DNA of 64,000 bases from Chaenocephalus aceratus (Eukaryota; Chordata; Actinopteri; Perciformes; Channichthyidae). The stretch's first letter is position 1. Every line of letters starts with the position of its first letter. Shown here in pieces: positions 42,750 to 54,493 of this stretch. Below the pieces are notes generated by a model that saw nothing but the letters and a program-made list of their open reading frames with translations, searched no databases and was not told where the DNA came from. The DNA is taken from positions 41,566,685 to 41,630,684 of the forward strand of contig CM043800.1 of the NCBI GenBank assembly GCA_023974075.1, read 5' to 3'. The translations under genes were made by a program, and so were the position numbers.

Positions 42750-44349
42750 CAGGGTTTCCCACACAGACTATACTTGGCGGGCCGCCCAGGTATATTAACG
42801 GCCGCCCAAGTATATTTCGCATTTAGGTTTTTTTTTTTAATTAAAAAAATATATATATATATAATTTTTTTTGTATTCGTCCGTGACCACGACGCCATCT
42901 GCGATTGATTAACTTGTGGACAATGATCCCTCGCTACCTTGCACTGATCTCGCCTGATTCTGGCCTGTTAAGTGGCCTGCCTCACACAGGGTGACTGGCT
43001 GTCCACATGATGTGGCCTGCCGACATGGCCACTGGCATACAGATCATAAATCAAAGCCCTTGATTGGTCTCTGTGTGTCATTCAAGCTCGGGATAACCTC
43101 AGCTCAGGTGAGGTAAAGGACTCTCTGAGTGTTTAGATAGTTAATTTAGTCTAAGTTCTCAGTGGGTCTCAAACGGTGTGGTCACCATTTATGTAAACAC
43201 ATATTTCCATTTGAGAGAGTAGTGATTGGTCTAATGGATAGTGAGGTGGGCTGAAGATCGGAGGCTGTGAGTTCAAATCCCGCCAGGAACACCACCACTA
43301 GTGTGCCCTTGAGTAAGGCACTGAGCCCTCAGTTACTCCAGGGAGAGTGTCCCTGTAATCGGTCATTATAAGTCGCTTTGGATAAAAGCGTCAGCTAAAT
43401 GATATGTAATGTGATTAGTAAAAATATGCATGAATAAATAAATAAAAAGTTAACTGGGTAAAAAAAAAGGTAAGATACACTTTTAAAACTTGTTGAGAGA
43501 AAACTAGTCTTTGGTGCTGCCTCAAAGAGGAGCAGGGGGAGAGGAGGGAGACAGGAGAGGCTGATTCAGGAGCACAGACACACTCACAACTATAAATGAA
43601 CCAAAATAAGTTAATAAACAAGTTTCAGTGTTTTTTTCATATTGGAAATGGTATGTTATTGGTTATGGCCATGATTTTATGATTATTGAAATGTATACAG
43701 TTCTGTTTAATATAGGTGTTTCCATAGATATAGTCTCTTTATTTTCCCCTCAAAATGCACCAGATTGATGCATTTAACTCCGAAATAAAAAATTAAATCT
43801 TACCGGGGGGCATGCCCTGGACCCCCTAGAGGATTTGAGGTCGACCCCCACTAAAAATCACATGGATAGGTTCCTAAATACATTTATAAATGCATTTATT
43901 TTTTAAAATAGTAATCCATTTCCATATGTTCATGTGTGGGTAGTAGATTTAAACTATAGGGCTATCATTATGGGCCCTGCCTGTACCTGTTCGCTCTGCC
44001 ATCGCGTGAATGGTCTGCTAACAAGCGACCAACAGAAAGGTTAATGTTGTTGCACGTCACCTCACCCCCCCCCCCCCGCTACCACTACCCTCCCAAGTAT
44101 ATTTCAGATATGTGGGAAACACTGGCAGTTAATGGACCAGCACCAGAGGTGTTCCCATACACACAGGCGTTGGAGCTATTCTTCATGAAATCCCAGAAGG
44201 ATGAAGTGCTCTGACAAACAGTGCCATCTTTGCGCAAAATGATTATACAGGAATGAAAAGTCAATAAATAAACATGTTGTTAAAACTTTTTTTTTTTTTT
44301 TTTTTTGGGCACCCCGCCCAAGTATATTTCAGATCTGTGGGAAACACTG
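42750..44349. mobile_element. hAT-like composite insertion with 5-bp direct repeats
   Basis: The left end is CAGGGTTTCCCACA; the right end TGTGGGAAACACTG is its complement with one mismatch. AGCCC flanks both sides (42745-42749, 44350-44354), and joining them restores the LINE sequence of copy B nearly exactly. A second copy of the right end (TGTGGGAAACACTG, 44111-44124) lies 225 bases inside, so the element is nested or end-duplicated. A SINE (43205-43415) is also inserted. No transposase was recognised. A fragment of the family is at 28581-28835. Confidence 0.7.
43205..43415 (+). mobile_element. tRNA-derived SINE with L2-type tail
   Basis: The head has TTGGTCTAATGGATAGTGAG (A box) and GTGAGTTCAAATCCCGC (B box). 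The body has GTGCCCTTGAGTAAGGCACT. The tail AAGTCGCTTTGGATAAAAGC then GTCAGCTAAATGATATG and TGTAA is the L2 3' end. It has lost tRNA function because the tail follows directly and the head is diverged. It probably uses L2 enzymes for its mobility. Confidence 0.88.
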
Positions 44350-46523
44350 AGCCCATCATCTGAGTATAGAGCCGATTGGATGCATGTGTCTAAGCATGTA
44401 AATATCTCATTAATCATGATGTTAAATAATATTGGACTGACTGCACTCCCTTGGGGAATACCATTTTCTATTTCTAAATAATTGGAAATATCTGCTCCAA
44501 CCTTTACTCTAATGGCGCGTTTCCACTGCAGCGGGTAGCTCGCTTTAAAGCGTGCCGAGCCGTGCGGGGCCCGTTTTTGGTTGCGTTTCCACTTGGCCTA
44601 GTTTTGGCCCGGGGCTACTTTTTCACCTTTTTTCTGGCCCGACTAAATCGTGGTTCTAGGGCCAGGAACAACCAGGCTCAGTAGGGCTGAGTATGCTAAA
44701 CTAGAGAGAGAATCAGTGGCAAGGGGGCTACAACTACAACAAGATGAACATATTTGACCGTGATTTAATTGTAATACACGTTTCAAAATGATGCCGAAGT
44801 AAAACAACATACTGATACCGGTTAGTAAAACCATGAATTAATGCTTTGACAAGTCTGCAGACAGACGGCAGGCGAAAAACCTTTTAAAATGCGTGCTTTC
44901 TAAATGGAGCTTGGCTAAGCTAACGCAGTATATGCTCCGACCGTCCACCACTCACAACAACGGCCTATACAGACATAAATTAACCAGCGACTGTATTCGC
45001 CATGACACAGGCAGTCTGTGGTTTGTACTTGTTTAACTTGTGTCTAGTTTCTGAACAGATATTCGAGCTGTGAGCTCTGAGTGCTAAGAGCTAACGGCTG
45101 TGTTGTTTTTCTGGGGCTCTCATTGAAGATGATGTCACGGCTCCATCTACACTGCGTTACTATAGTAACTGCCCCAGTTCCTAAACTGTAATGGAAGCGC
45201 AGCATTAAAGTGAGCCGGGCCTAATAAGGCCTAACCAAACCGAGCGAGGCCTGCAGTGGAAAAGCGCCATAAATGTCCTGTCTGTTAAAAAGGCCCAACC
45301 CAATTGTGCATTCTCCCTCCAATACCCATTCTACTCAATGTGATCAGTAACCCATCCCTCCACATAGAGTCATACGCCTTTTCAATGTCCAAGTACACTA
45401 TTGCCCATTATCTCTTTCATTTTCAATGTTTTCCCACATCGTTACTCACTCTTACTAATTCCACATCCAGAGCTGACCTATTATCCTGTCTCTTCTCCTT
45501 CACGTTCATTCTCTGCTAGTAACTGCTGTTTTTGCTGCCTATGAATATCACTGAGATGCTCCCCACTATGTACTGCTGCAAGTGTCCTTCCTAACATATC
45601 TGCCTGCTCTTTATCTGTCACTGCCAGCCTCTCCCCATCAACCAAAGCTGGAATTTAATGGATTTCCTTTTCCCACTCATCCGCTTAAACATGGACCAGA
45701 AATCCCCTAATGTTACTCCTCTGCCAATGGTAGAACACAATTCTCTCCATGTTCTCTTTTATGTATATTTGATTGTCCTTTGAGCAGCTGCCCTTTTTCT
45801 TTGATACTCTATAACATTATTTTGTGTCATGTTTTTCTTAATTCTCTAAATGCATTATTTCGCTCTTTAATAGCCCTGCTGCATTCCTCATTCCACCATG
45901 GCACCACTTTCTTCCTACCCTTGGTTGTTGTTTTGGGTATACTGTTCTCTGCTGCATTTAGGATATGTTGCATAATGTGGCTTGTAATGACCTCTATGCT
46001 TCCCTCTGATGTTAGCAGGTGTACAGACTCCTCACACCATATCCTACATTTCTCCCAATCAGATTTAGCAAAGCACCACCTGGTTATTACACCTCCTTCC
46101 TGCATATATACACATTATCATTTTAGTAAGCACTGGATAATGGTCACTTCCTACAGTGGAGTTATTCAAAACAAACCATTCGCATGTATGAAGCAAACAG
46201 TTTGACACTAATGTCAGATCCAGGCATGAGACTTTCCCCCCGTGTACATCTACTCTTGTGCCATGTCCATCATTAAGGCATACTAGTGTTCTTTCCTCCA
46301 GCATTTCTTCCACTATATTTCCGTTACTGTATGTATGGTTGCTGCCCCATAGACTGTTGTGTGCATTGAAATCACCACACCAAACTTCCTTCCTATGTTT
46401 ATTGCCTGCTATTTTCTTTAAATATATCAGTGGTTAGATTTGGACATGGGTTGTGTACATTGATTATCCTAATGTTATTTTGTTTTCTAGGGTTGCAGAT
46501 TTCCACTATAATACAGTCTATAG
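44350..46523 (-). mobile_element. I/Nimb LINE copy C, main piece
   Basis: It covers RT to endonuclease on the minus strand, co-linear with copy B 15600-17000, and is interrupted by a PIF/Harbinger-like MITE (44513-45269). Remaining open pieces are VPWWNEECSRAIKERNNAF (45827-46105) and the endonuclease LDLTLVSN block (46065-46313). It ends at 46523 where an hAT terminus begins. Copy D (54300-54493) breaks at the same base into the same hAT end. Confidence 0.88.
44513..45269. mobile_element. 757-bp PIF/Harbinger-like MITE, TAA target duplication
   Basis: The ends are TGGCGCGTTTCCACTGCA and TGCAGTGGAAAAGCGCCA, inverted with one mismatch. TAA flanks both sides (44510-44512, 45270-45272). Removing the element and one TAA restores ACTCTAAATGTCC of copy B. 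Three-base TWA duplications are typical of PIF/Harbinger. There is no transposase. Confidence 0.85.
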
Positions 46524-47725
46524 CAGGGGTGCCCAACCTTTTTTGAACCGAGAGCTACTTTTAAAGTAGCCAGTCTGCCGAGTCTAAATAGAGAGGCGTA
46601 GCCATTACTGACAGCCTACTACCAGGTAAATACACACTTTTACTTGTATAAAACTGACCTTTGTACGAATAATACTTCATAAAATACTGCAGATCCTTTA
46701 TTTTACCTCTTTCTAAACTACACACATTACAAGTATTTAACTGAAGTTACACAACAGTGTTGTTGATACAGAGTTGGAGTTTATTCACATGTCACACAGT
46801 GGGTAATGTTTTCAAAAAACATTGAACAGTGCTGCCACATATGACACAGGAAAAAAAGAAAAGACTCTAACCCTTTCTTTGCCATTATATAAAAATAGTG
46901 TTGCTACAAAAGTATAAATTTGGCTTACTAATAAGACAACTCAGATCTGAAGCTACACAGGAATCTGCTGCAACAGTGCAATAAAAAAGACAAAATTAAT
47001 AGAATCAAACCCTTTTTTTTGTTGCATTTTAGTAGAGTATAAAAATAAATGCCTTTAAAACAGGATGCAAGCAACACTAGTTTCTTAACCTGAATTGATA
47101 ATAGACTATAATCAATTTAAGTTTGCATTCTTATACAATTTTGTAGAATAATTATAATGAATAAGTTCAAACAAACTAAAACTTACCGCTGATTAATAAC
47201 GGTAATCTAACTTGAGTTTTTATTATATCAAAAACCTGTTGAAATGCAGCCTGACACGATAAGATGCTATGGTAGCAACCTTGCTCTTGTTGTTGGGCCT
47301 GGTGAAAATGGACTGCTGTGCATTTAGCTGTCCTTTCAGGCCCCTCCCCTTTTGGGAGCGTAGGGCAGAATTAGGAGGGAATTCCGTCTCGTAGCGTTTG
47401 TGCACTGTTTTGAAATTCCGCTCCTAAATTACCCTTCTTCGGTAAAGCCACACTCGCATTGCAGATGAGACAGATGGGCTTTGAATTGGAATAGAGAAAA
47501 AAATAATCATCCTCCCACTCGGAGTGAAAATTATATATTTTGGACTTTTTTTTTTACACGGACAACGTCAGCGCCCACTGCCCACCAGCCACGCCCCGAA
47601 ACATGGGGTCACGCCGGCCAATCACAACGCTTTGATACGTTCAAGTGCATTATTCTGGTACAGGAAGTTTATGTTATAGGACATTAATTTCCAATTTTAG
47701 ACACATCTCGTGATCGACTGGGAAT
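46524..47725 (-). mobile_element. hAT element relict (CAGGGGTGCCCAACC end)
   Basis: It begins with CAGGGGTGCCCAACC and the following GAGAGCTACTTTTAAAGTAG typical of a fish hAT terminus. On the far side TCTCGTGATCGACTGGGAAT (about 47706) resembles the opposite subterminal region, but the terminal bases are lost. Inside is a BED-finger transposase relict. Another copy of the left end is at 54494. Confidence 0.75.
47223..47480 (-). pseudogene. hAT transposase N-terminus (BED finger), frameshifted
   Basis: The minus strand reads KPICLICNASVALPKKGNL (C-x2-C of a BED finger). After a one-base shift comes HKRYETEFPPNSALRSQK then LNAQQSIFTRPNNKSK and ATIASYRV. I know this arrangement from fish hAT transposases, in which the finger binds transposon ends. 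The histidines of the finger are lost in the shifted section. The catalytic domain is absent. Confidence 0.75.
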
Positions 47726-47894
47726 CTCTTCAATTACAGGATTTAACCATGAGATGGCGCTTCATTCACAAAATACACAATGGGTGTTGTAGAAACATCA
47801 ATATTTGAGATCAAATAAAGTATATAGTTTTGCTTTATGCAGTATATTTCTTGTAATATTGTACAGTAGATTGAAGTAAATCAACTTATACATT

Positions 47895-48000
47895 AAGATA
47901 AGATAAGATGGACCTTTATTAATCCCGTGGGGAAATTCAGTAGTTCAAACAGCAACAGGGTGAGAGTGAAAAACAGGACGGCACAGATTCCCACAGATTA
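47895..48000 (-). mobile_element. short LINE 3'-end remnant (AAGATA tail)
   Basis: AAGATAAGATAAGATGGACC followed by TTTATTAATCCCGTGGGGAA is the reverse of a common fish LINE 3' end with a TCTTA-type tail. Similar pieces are at 52490-52545 and at about 63905-63990. Only about 100 bases are recognisable. Confidence 0.5.
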
Positions 48001-48318
48001 ATAAAATCAAAAATAAGATGAGCGATAAAAATAATAATAATGAGAAACTATGAAATAAGAAAATGAATAAAACTAAAATGTAATTATCATATCATATATT
48101 TATAATGTATTGTATTATTAAGTAATATCATACATTAACCCCATTATAGCAGATGCCACATTGAATGGATGAACACATGTATGCATCAATAATTACAACA
48201 GAGTATTTCTAAATACAAGTTGTAAAAATACTTATATGTATTTAATATTAACCCTTTGGAGTCGACCATCACGCCGGCGTGATCAGATCACATGACCTGT
48301 TCAAGCCGGTGCCGCATA
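48001..48318. other. no gene; possible piggyBac end at 48250
   Basis: AT-rich sequence. ATTAACCCTTTGGAGTC (from about 48248) has the look of a piggyBac terminus at TTAA, but the other end was not found. Confidence 0.35.
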
Positions 48319-48319
48319 T

Positions 48320-49165
48320 CAATCAATCAATCAATCAATGTTTATTTATATAGCCCAATATCACAAATGTTACATTTGTCTCAGTGGTCTTCACAGTGTG
48401 TACAGAATATCAGTATGACAATACGACACCCTCTGTCCTTAGACCCTCACATCGTACAAGGAAAAACTTCCAAAGAAAACCCAGTTTAAAGGGAAAAATG
48501 GGAGAAACCTCAGGGAGAGCAGCAGAGGAGGGATCCCTCTCCCAGGACGGACAGACGTGCAATAGATGCCGTGTGTAAATTGAAAAGATAATACATTTGC
48601 AACATAGGTAGTCCAGATGTTTGGAAATGCATGTGTGTATAATAGGAAGATGAATCCACGAGGATATCCATCCAGGACCTATGATCCAGGACCACAGCCA
48701 CGACTCAAGATCCAGCGCTCGTGATCCAGGACACAGGACCGCAGGATCATCCATGACTCCGGATCCCGGCGTATATAGACACCAAAAAGAAAGACATGTG
48801 GGGAAGCTGGGTTAATGGGAACATGAGAGTACACAGGTATAGACAGAGAGAAGGAAGAAGTAAGATGTCCCCCGACAAACTAAGCCTATATCAGCAAAAC
48901 TAGGGGCTGAATCTAATCAGCCCTAACTATAAGCTTTATCAAAAAGGAAGGTCTTCAGCGCACTCTTAAAAACGGATAGGGTGTCTGCCGCCCGAACACA
49001 AACTGGAAGCTGATTCCACAAATGTGGAGCTTGATAAGAAAAGGCTCTGGCTCCCATTGTACTTTTAGAGATTCTAGGAACAACCAACAACCCTGCATTC
49101 TTGGAACGCAATGCCCTAGTAGGACAGTAGGGTATAATGAGTTCTTTAACGTTCTTTTTGTGATT
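48320..49165 (-). mobile_element. 5'-truncated L2/CR1-group LINE (3' end copy)
   Basis: It starts with the reversed ATCAATCAATCA tail and runs through the 3' UTR into the last coding block (reverse complement includes FSYQAPHLWNQLPVCVRAAD and FLFDKAYS). It matches 9770-10619 of element 1 and copy 59288-60180. Truncation lies near the sequence matching about 9770. Confidence 0.92.
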
Positions 49166-49511
49166 TTGGGTCCAAAATGTTCATATAGTAGAAGATCACC
49201 TACATCCAAACGAAATAAATATAATTAATTATGATGAATACGTTAAGTCTTGTTCATTGTTTTTCACTTTTATTAAATGTTTGATATTTCCGGTGGAAAT
49301 GGTGGACTATCGGACATTCAAAATGCAGCATATTTTCACTTTTACACACATATATTCTCATTTTACATACATACATTTTCACTCTTACACACGGATATTC
49401 TCCTTTTGCTCTCATGCAAAATCTACTAAAACAAAATGTCATGTATATTTAGTTTTCGTTGATGAGACGAGACGGACTAAGGTGTTAATGGTGGACTATC
49501 GGACATTCAAA
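49166..49511. other. no gene; local short repeats
   Basis: The phrase GGTGGACTATCGGACATTCA plus AAATGCAGCATATT occurs at about 49301 and again at about 49491, a ~190-bp direct repeat spacing. Words such as ATTTTCACTTTTACACAC repeat in between. No coding. Confidence 0.5.
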
Positions 49512-50322
49512 ATGCAGCATATTTCCCCCAAGTGTCTGTCAAAATGCATTTTACGTTTCTAACTTGCAATATCATTATTTCCGCTCGATCTCCCTGTGTC
49601 TCTCTGTGTGCGGGGGATCACAGGAGGGGGGAGAGCTGTGGAATGTGACTCCACACATTCCGATGGCCAATTAGTTTTAAACAAAGGGTCCCCAACATAC
49701 ATAGGAAACATGGGGGGGTTGGGGCTGGTGAACGGTATGGTCTGCAGCACATCACAGAGGCATTTAAAAAGTGAAGACAATACATTCTGAAAATGTTCAC
49801 ATCAGGCACCTTCAAGTTAAACATACTACTGTACAGTAAACAATTACGTTTGTTGCATTCATAAAGAATGCACAAACGTGTTTAATCGTTAATGTCAGAT
49901 ATGTACTAAGTAAATAGCCTACATTAGTTCCTGCTCAAGATTAGATTCAACTTTATTGTTATTGCACAGATTACAGGTACTGAGACAACTAAATGCAGTT
50001 TAGCTTCTAACCAGGTGCAACAAGCAGTAAAGTGAAAAGTAATGTTCACAATCTACAGAATAAAATATATAATGAATTGAATGATGAATAAACAGTGAGG
50101 GGTATGAATACACTAGATATCAGCCTGTGAGCAGTATGAACAGTGTGTTAATCGTTAATGTCAGATATGTACTAAGTAAATAGCCTACATTAATTTCATG
50201 ATGGATTGAACCACATTTATTTCGTTAAAAATAAACAAAATGATTAAATGTAGGGTGAATTGCCCTAATGTGGAATTTTTTTTGCATTTCAGACTTCGGG
50301 AATATATTGCGACATGAAGCCG
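49512..50322. repeat. tandem duplication, unit 1 (811 bp)
   Basis: The unit starts ATGCAGCATATTTCCCCC and repeats from 50323. Within it a 45-bp stretch (49882-49926, starting TTAATCGTTAATGTCAGA) recurs at 50148-50192. The 221 bases between contain AGATTAGATTCAACTTTATT, a LINE-tail-like word. A minus-strand 73-codon frame is the same in both units but has no recognised motif. Confidence 0.9.
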
Positions 50323-51189
50323 ATGCAGCATATTTCCCCCAAGTGTCTGTCAAAATGCATTTTACTTTTCTAACTTGCAATATCATTATTTCCGCTCGAT
50401 CTCCCTGTGTCTCTCTGTGTGCGGGGGATCACAGGAGGGGGGAGAGCTGTGGAATGTGACTCCACACATTCCGATGGCCAATTAGTTTTAAACAAAGGGT
50501 CCCCAACATACATAGGAAACATGGGGGGGTTGGGGCTGGTGAACGGTATGGTCTGCAGCACATCACAGAGGCATTTAAAAAGTGAAGACAATACATTCTG
50601 GAAATGTTCACATCAGGCACCTTCAAGTTAAACAATACTACTGTACAGTAAACAATTAACACAGTAAATTATGTGGATTAAATCACATTTATTTCGTTAA
50701 AAATAAACGAAATGACTCGGTTTGCATTCATAAAGAATGCACAAACGTGTTTAATCGTTAATGTCAGATATGTACTAAGTAATAGCCTACATTAGTTCCT
50801 GCTCAAGATTAGATTCAACTTTATTGTTATTGCACAGATTACAGGTACTGAGACAACTAAATGCAGTTTAGCTTCTAACCAGGTGCAACAAGCAGTAAAG
50901 TGAAAAGTAATGTTCACAATCTACAGAATAAAATATATAATGAATTGAATGATGAATAAACAGTGAGGGGTATGAATACACTAGATATCAGCCTGTGAGC
51001 AGTATGAACAGTGTGTTAATCGTTAATGTCAGATATGTACTAAGTAAATAGCCTACATTAATTTCATGATGGATTGAACCACATTTATTTCGTTAAAAAT
51101 AAACAAAATTATTAAATGTAGGGTGAATTGCCCTAATGTGGAACATTTTAGCATTTCAGACTTCGGGAATATATTGCGACATGAAGCCG
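50323..51189. repeat. tandem duplication, unit 2 (867 bp)
   Basis: Near-identical to unit 1 except for about 60 extra bases at 50657-50720, containing CATTTATTTCGTTAAAAATA that unit 1 has only later. It therefore keeps a segment that unit 1 lost. The same 45-bp internal repeat occurs near 50752 and 51018. Confidence 0.9.
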
Positions 51190-51351
51190 ATACAATAAAT
51201 CAAAATCCAGTAACATTCTGAAATCCCCAGGATGTGTCCTAATCAAACCAAAAGAGAACATGCAGATATTAAACTCATAAAAGAAATGGTAGACATATTA
51301 GTACTCTTAGTGCCAAGTTGTCTCAGACAATCTGTTTTCCTAATGTGGGAC

Positions 51352-54191
51352 CAGCCTGTCCTCCTACAAAAAACGACCAAATAGGTCGATTCTTTAAGCA
51401 CCTTAAATTACGACCCATAGCCACGTTTTAAAGTGTAGCACCTCTAGTGGTCGTGTAAGAAACAACATGCTCCCGTTTATTTACAAATAACCCTCTCTGG
51501 AAAATCCTAATTGTAGAACAGTTTGGCCATTAAAATGCTTTTTGATTAGATTTCTAGCGAGAAGTGTATATTGTACTTTTAGAATCCACGTCCAGTGGAA
51601 GTGTAGGATCTATAGTTTGATAGATATTACGAAGATGATTTGAGGTCTCGCCAGGATAACGTGTATATGCGGCAGCTTCCATGTAAAGTTAGCGTGGGTG
51701 AAAACAGTATTTCCGGTCTCGAAGTTTTCATAATAAAACCGGATATATTCCCCTCACTGTCAAATGATTACACAGTGATATCTGCATTACTCATCCACTA
51801 AAACACATCAGTTTTATCCTTGATTGGTTTAAATGGTGTACAATGCTTTTGTGTTTTTTAAACCTTCGAGTCAGAGAAACAAATAGTTTTTTAGGAGTTT
51901 AGACACTACAGTTTCCGAAGACACTACACTACCCAGAATCCCCAGCTATCGTTTGGGACTACAACATCCGCCTTGCTTTACAAACCCCGTGATTAGTCAT
52001 CAAGCCCTGTGATTGGATGTTGGAGTGGCAGTGCGACAAGGTTACGCTGTCAAACAGCTCTTTGAAATGGAATGGAACCACGGCAGACTTTCCAAAACTG
52101 GAATTGGACGGGTCCAGCCCCCTGCTCCAGCATCCCCCCCCCCCCCCCCCAGAACTACACATGCTGGCTATTGTGTGTTTCGCAAAATATGGCACGTCTC
52201 TTTTATAAGACGTTTTCGTATTTCCCATAATTAGAAGTTGGCAGTATTAAACGTGTACACCCTGGAGGTTTAGGGGATACGAAACACAGTGGTGTTATCA
52301 ATTGTAAAACATATAATTAATAAATGGTGAAATAATATACCCACATGACCACCTAAGGTCAGAAGAGCTTTATTTAACAGATGGTTTTATGTCTACCCCT
52401 CCTGTTGTTCATTGATAAGCCGGAAACATGCAACTGTCAAGGTTCAGAGGCAAATTTTGCAAATATGGCAGTAGCCATCGATCATCTTAAGATAAGATAA
52501 GATATACTTTATTGATCCCAAGTTGGGAAATGTTTTTGGTACAGCAGCATGTACTACTTTGTTCTACTCCACTACAATTCAGAGGTTAACCTGGTATTTT
52601 TACTCTACTACATTTATTTTTGTTACTTTGCAGATTCTGATTAATGATGTGAAATATAAACAACCCCTAAAATCAGACTTTAGTTACACCTGAGTAAATT
52701 CAGCCTTATCAGTTTGTCTGTTTTGCACATCCTCCTGTTAATATCTTTGGAGGTCCTGCACTAAACTGTTTTATTGTAGAGATCACTACAGTATCTTCTT
52801 GATATTTTCCATTCTATAATTTCTAATCATTGACCCCTATTTTGTATGTAGGCTACTCTTAATATTTAAATGTTTCATCAAATATAACTTATTCTACAAC
52901 TAAATTCAATAACGTGCTTTAACCACTAGGAGGTGCGGTTTAGACCAGTGGTCTAGTTAATACAACATAATAATATCGTACATAATATGACTATAAAACT
53001 TTATTGGGAAATTAAAACAGAACGTTAAAGGAAATACAGTTTCAGTCTCTCGATGTGAAGCTTATGCATTGTACCATGAACTTGTATAGACCTGTAACAG
53101 TCAACTGCATGAGGAGTTGGAAAGGTAGTTCAGAAAATCAGTAATATCTTTAAAAACTACAAAAAAGTCCCTTTATATCAGCTGTGCACCTTTATGGTGT
53201 AAACAGAGCCTATCTACTAATTGGATCAAATATAAAAGTCAGCCGAATTAGTGTTGATACTGCAAGGAGACGTATTGTGTGAAAAGAAATGGAAGATGTT
53301 GTTTAATTGTTGATATATGTATGGTCCACGTCACGTATTCAGTTTTGGCGGCATCTCTTCCAGTTTGTCAAAAGGTCTTCTGATCAGGGCTCTATAAATA
53401 CATATCTACGGCAGATCTGTAATATTTAATGCAGCCGAACCGTGTATTGCAATGCCGTTATGTGATGACTTTCAAAGAGAAAAGCAAGAGCACTCGGAAT
53501 AAAGTTTTATTATTATTTTTTGAATGTTTTCCGATTTCATATCACATAAACACCATATCCCGACGTGCATTGCGGCGTGATTTTAGCCTATCAAACCTCT
53601 GAAAACAGAAAGGTGTCTCTCAGAATCGAAAGAGAAAAACCTATGGGAAAAACACAAAAGCATTGAACAGAATTTAAACCAATTAATGCGTATAATTAAC
53701 TAGGATAAACTGATGTTTTTTAGTGGATGAGTAGTGCAGATATCACTGTTAAATCATTTGATCATTGGTTTTATTATGAAAACGGCCAGACCGGAAATAC
53801 TGTTTTTCAACCCGTAACTTTACATGGAAGCTTGCCGCATATACACGTTGTCCTGACGAAACCTCAAATCATCTTCGTAATATCTATCAAACTATAGATC
53901 CTACATATCGACTGGACGTGGATTCTAAAAGTACAATATATACTTCTCGCTAGAAATCTAATCATAAAGCGTTTTAATGGCCAAACTATCCTACAATTTA
54001 GGATTTTACAGAGAGGTTATTTGTGAATAAACAACCCTCTGTAACGTTGCATTGAACGGGAGCACTAGAGGCCGACAACTTTAAAACGTAATTATAGGTC
54101 GTATTAAGCGCTTGAACAAACGACATATTTGGTCGTAATAAGGTTCTTAAACAATCGACCCATTTGGTCGTATGAGTTGGAGGACTTGTTG
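51352..54191. mobile_element. long-armed inverted-repeat element, copy 1 (8-bp TSD)
   Basis: The ends are CAGCCTGTCCTCCTAC and GTTGGAGGACTTGTTG (imperfect inverts). The flanks are TGTGGGAC at 51344-51351 and again at 54192-54199, a perfect 8-bp duplication. The left ~473 bases (51352-51824) are the reverse complement of the right ~490 (53700-54191), with scattered differences. The interior is 1.9 kb without recognisable transposase and includes an 18-base C run (52134-52151) and a LINE-tail word (52490). Eight-bp duplications and CA-starting ends suit hAT; arms this long are more like a foldback element. The family is not recognised. Confidence 0.85.
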
Positions 54192-54299
54192 TGTGGGACA
54201 GTTCTGTGCAAAATGTGGGACACTGAAAAGTCTATATTAAAAAGCCTCAGTCACCTTCATTCATGTAATAAAAAAATCTCAGGCCAGTAACACTCAAAG

Positions 54300-54493
54300 C
54301 TGTATGGTTGCTGCCCCATAGACTGTTTGTGTGCATTGAAATCACCACACCAAACTTCCTTCCTATGTTTATTGCCTGCTATTTCTTTAAATATATCAGT
54401 GGTTAGATTTGGACATGGGTTGTATACATTGATTATCCTAATGTTATTTTGTTTTCTAGGGTTGCAGATTTCCACTATAATACAGTCTATAGC
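54300..54493 (-). mobile_element. I/Nimb LINE fragment (copy D)
   Basis: It matches 46332-46523 of copy C (GTATGGTTGCTGCCCCATAG through TACAGTCTATAGCAGGG) and encodes part of the endonuclease (IINVYNPCPNLTTDIFKEIA, EVWCGDFNAH). The left edge lies next to the right flank of the long-armed element; the right edge is the hAT terminus. Confidence 0.85.

Noticed and set aside
43205..43290. Functional tRNA gene
   Set aside because: The A and B boxes are diverged, no acceptor stem closes, and an L2 tail follows: it is a SINE head.
49559..49780. 73-codon minus-strand frame present twice
   Set aside because: It recurs only because of the tandem duplication; no motif, start context or splice sites support it.
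52134..52151. 18-base C run as a G-quadruplex or regulatory site
   Set aside because: A homopolymer of uncertain true length in transposon DNA; no flanking evidence for function.
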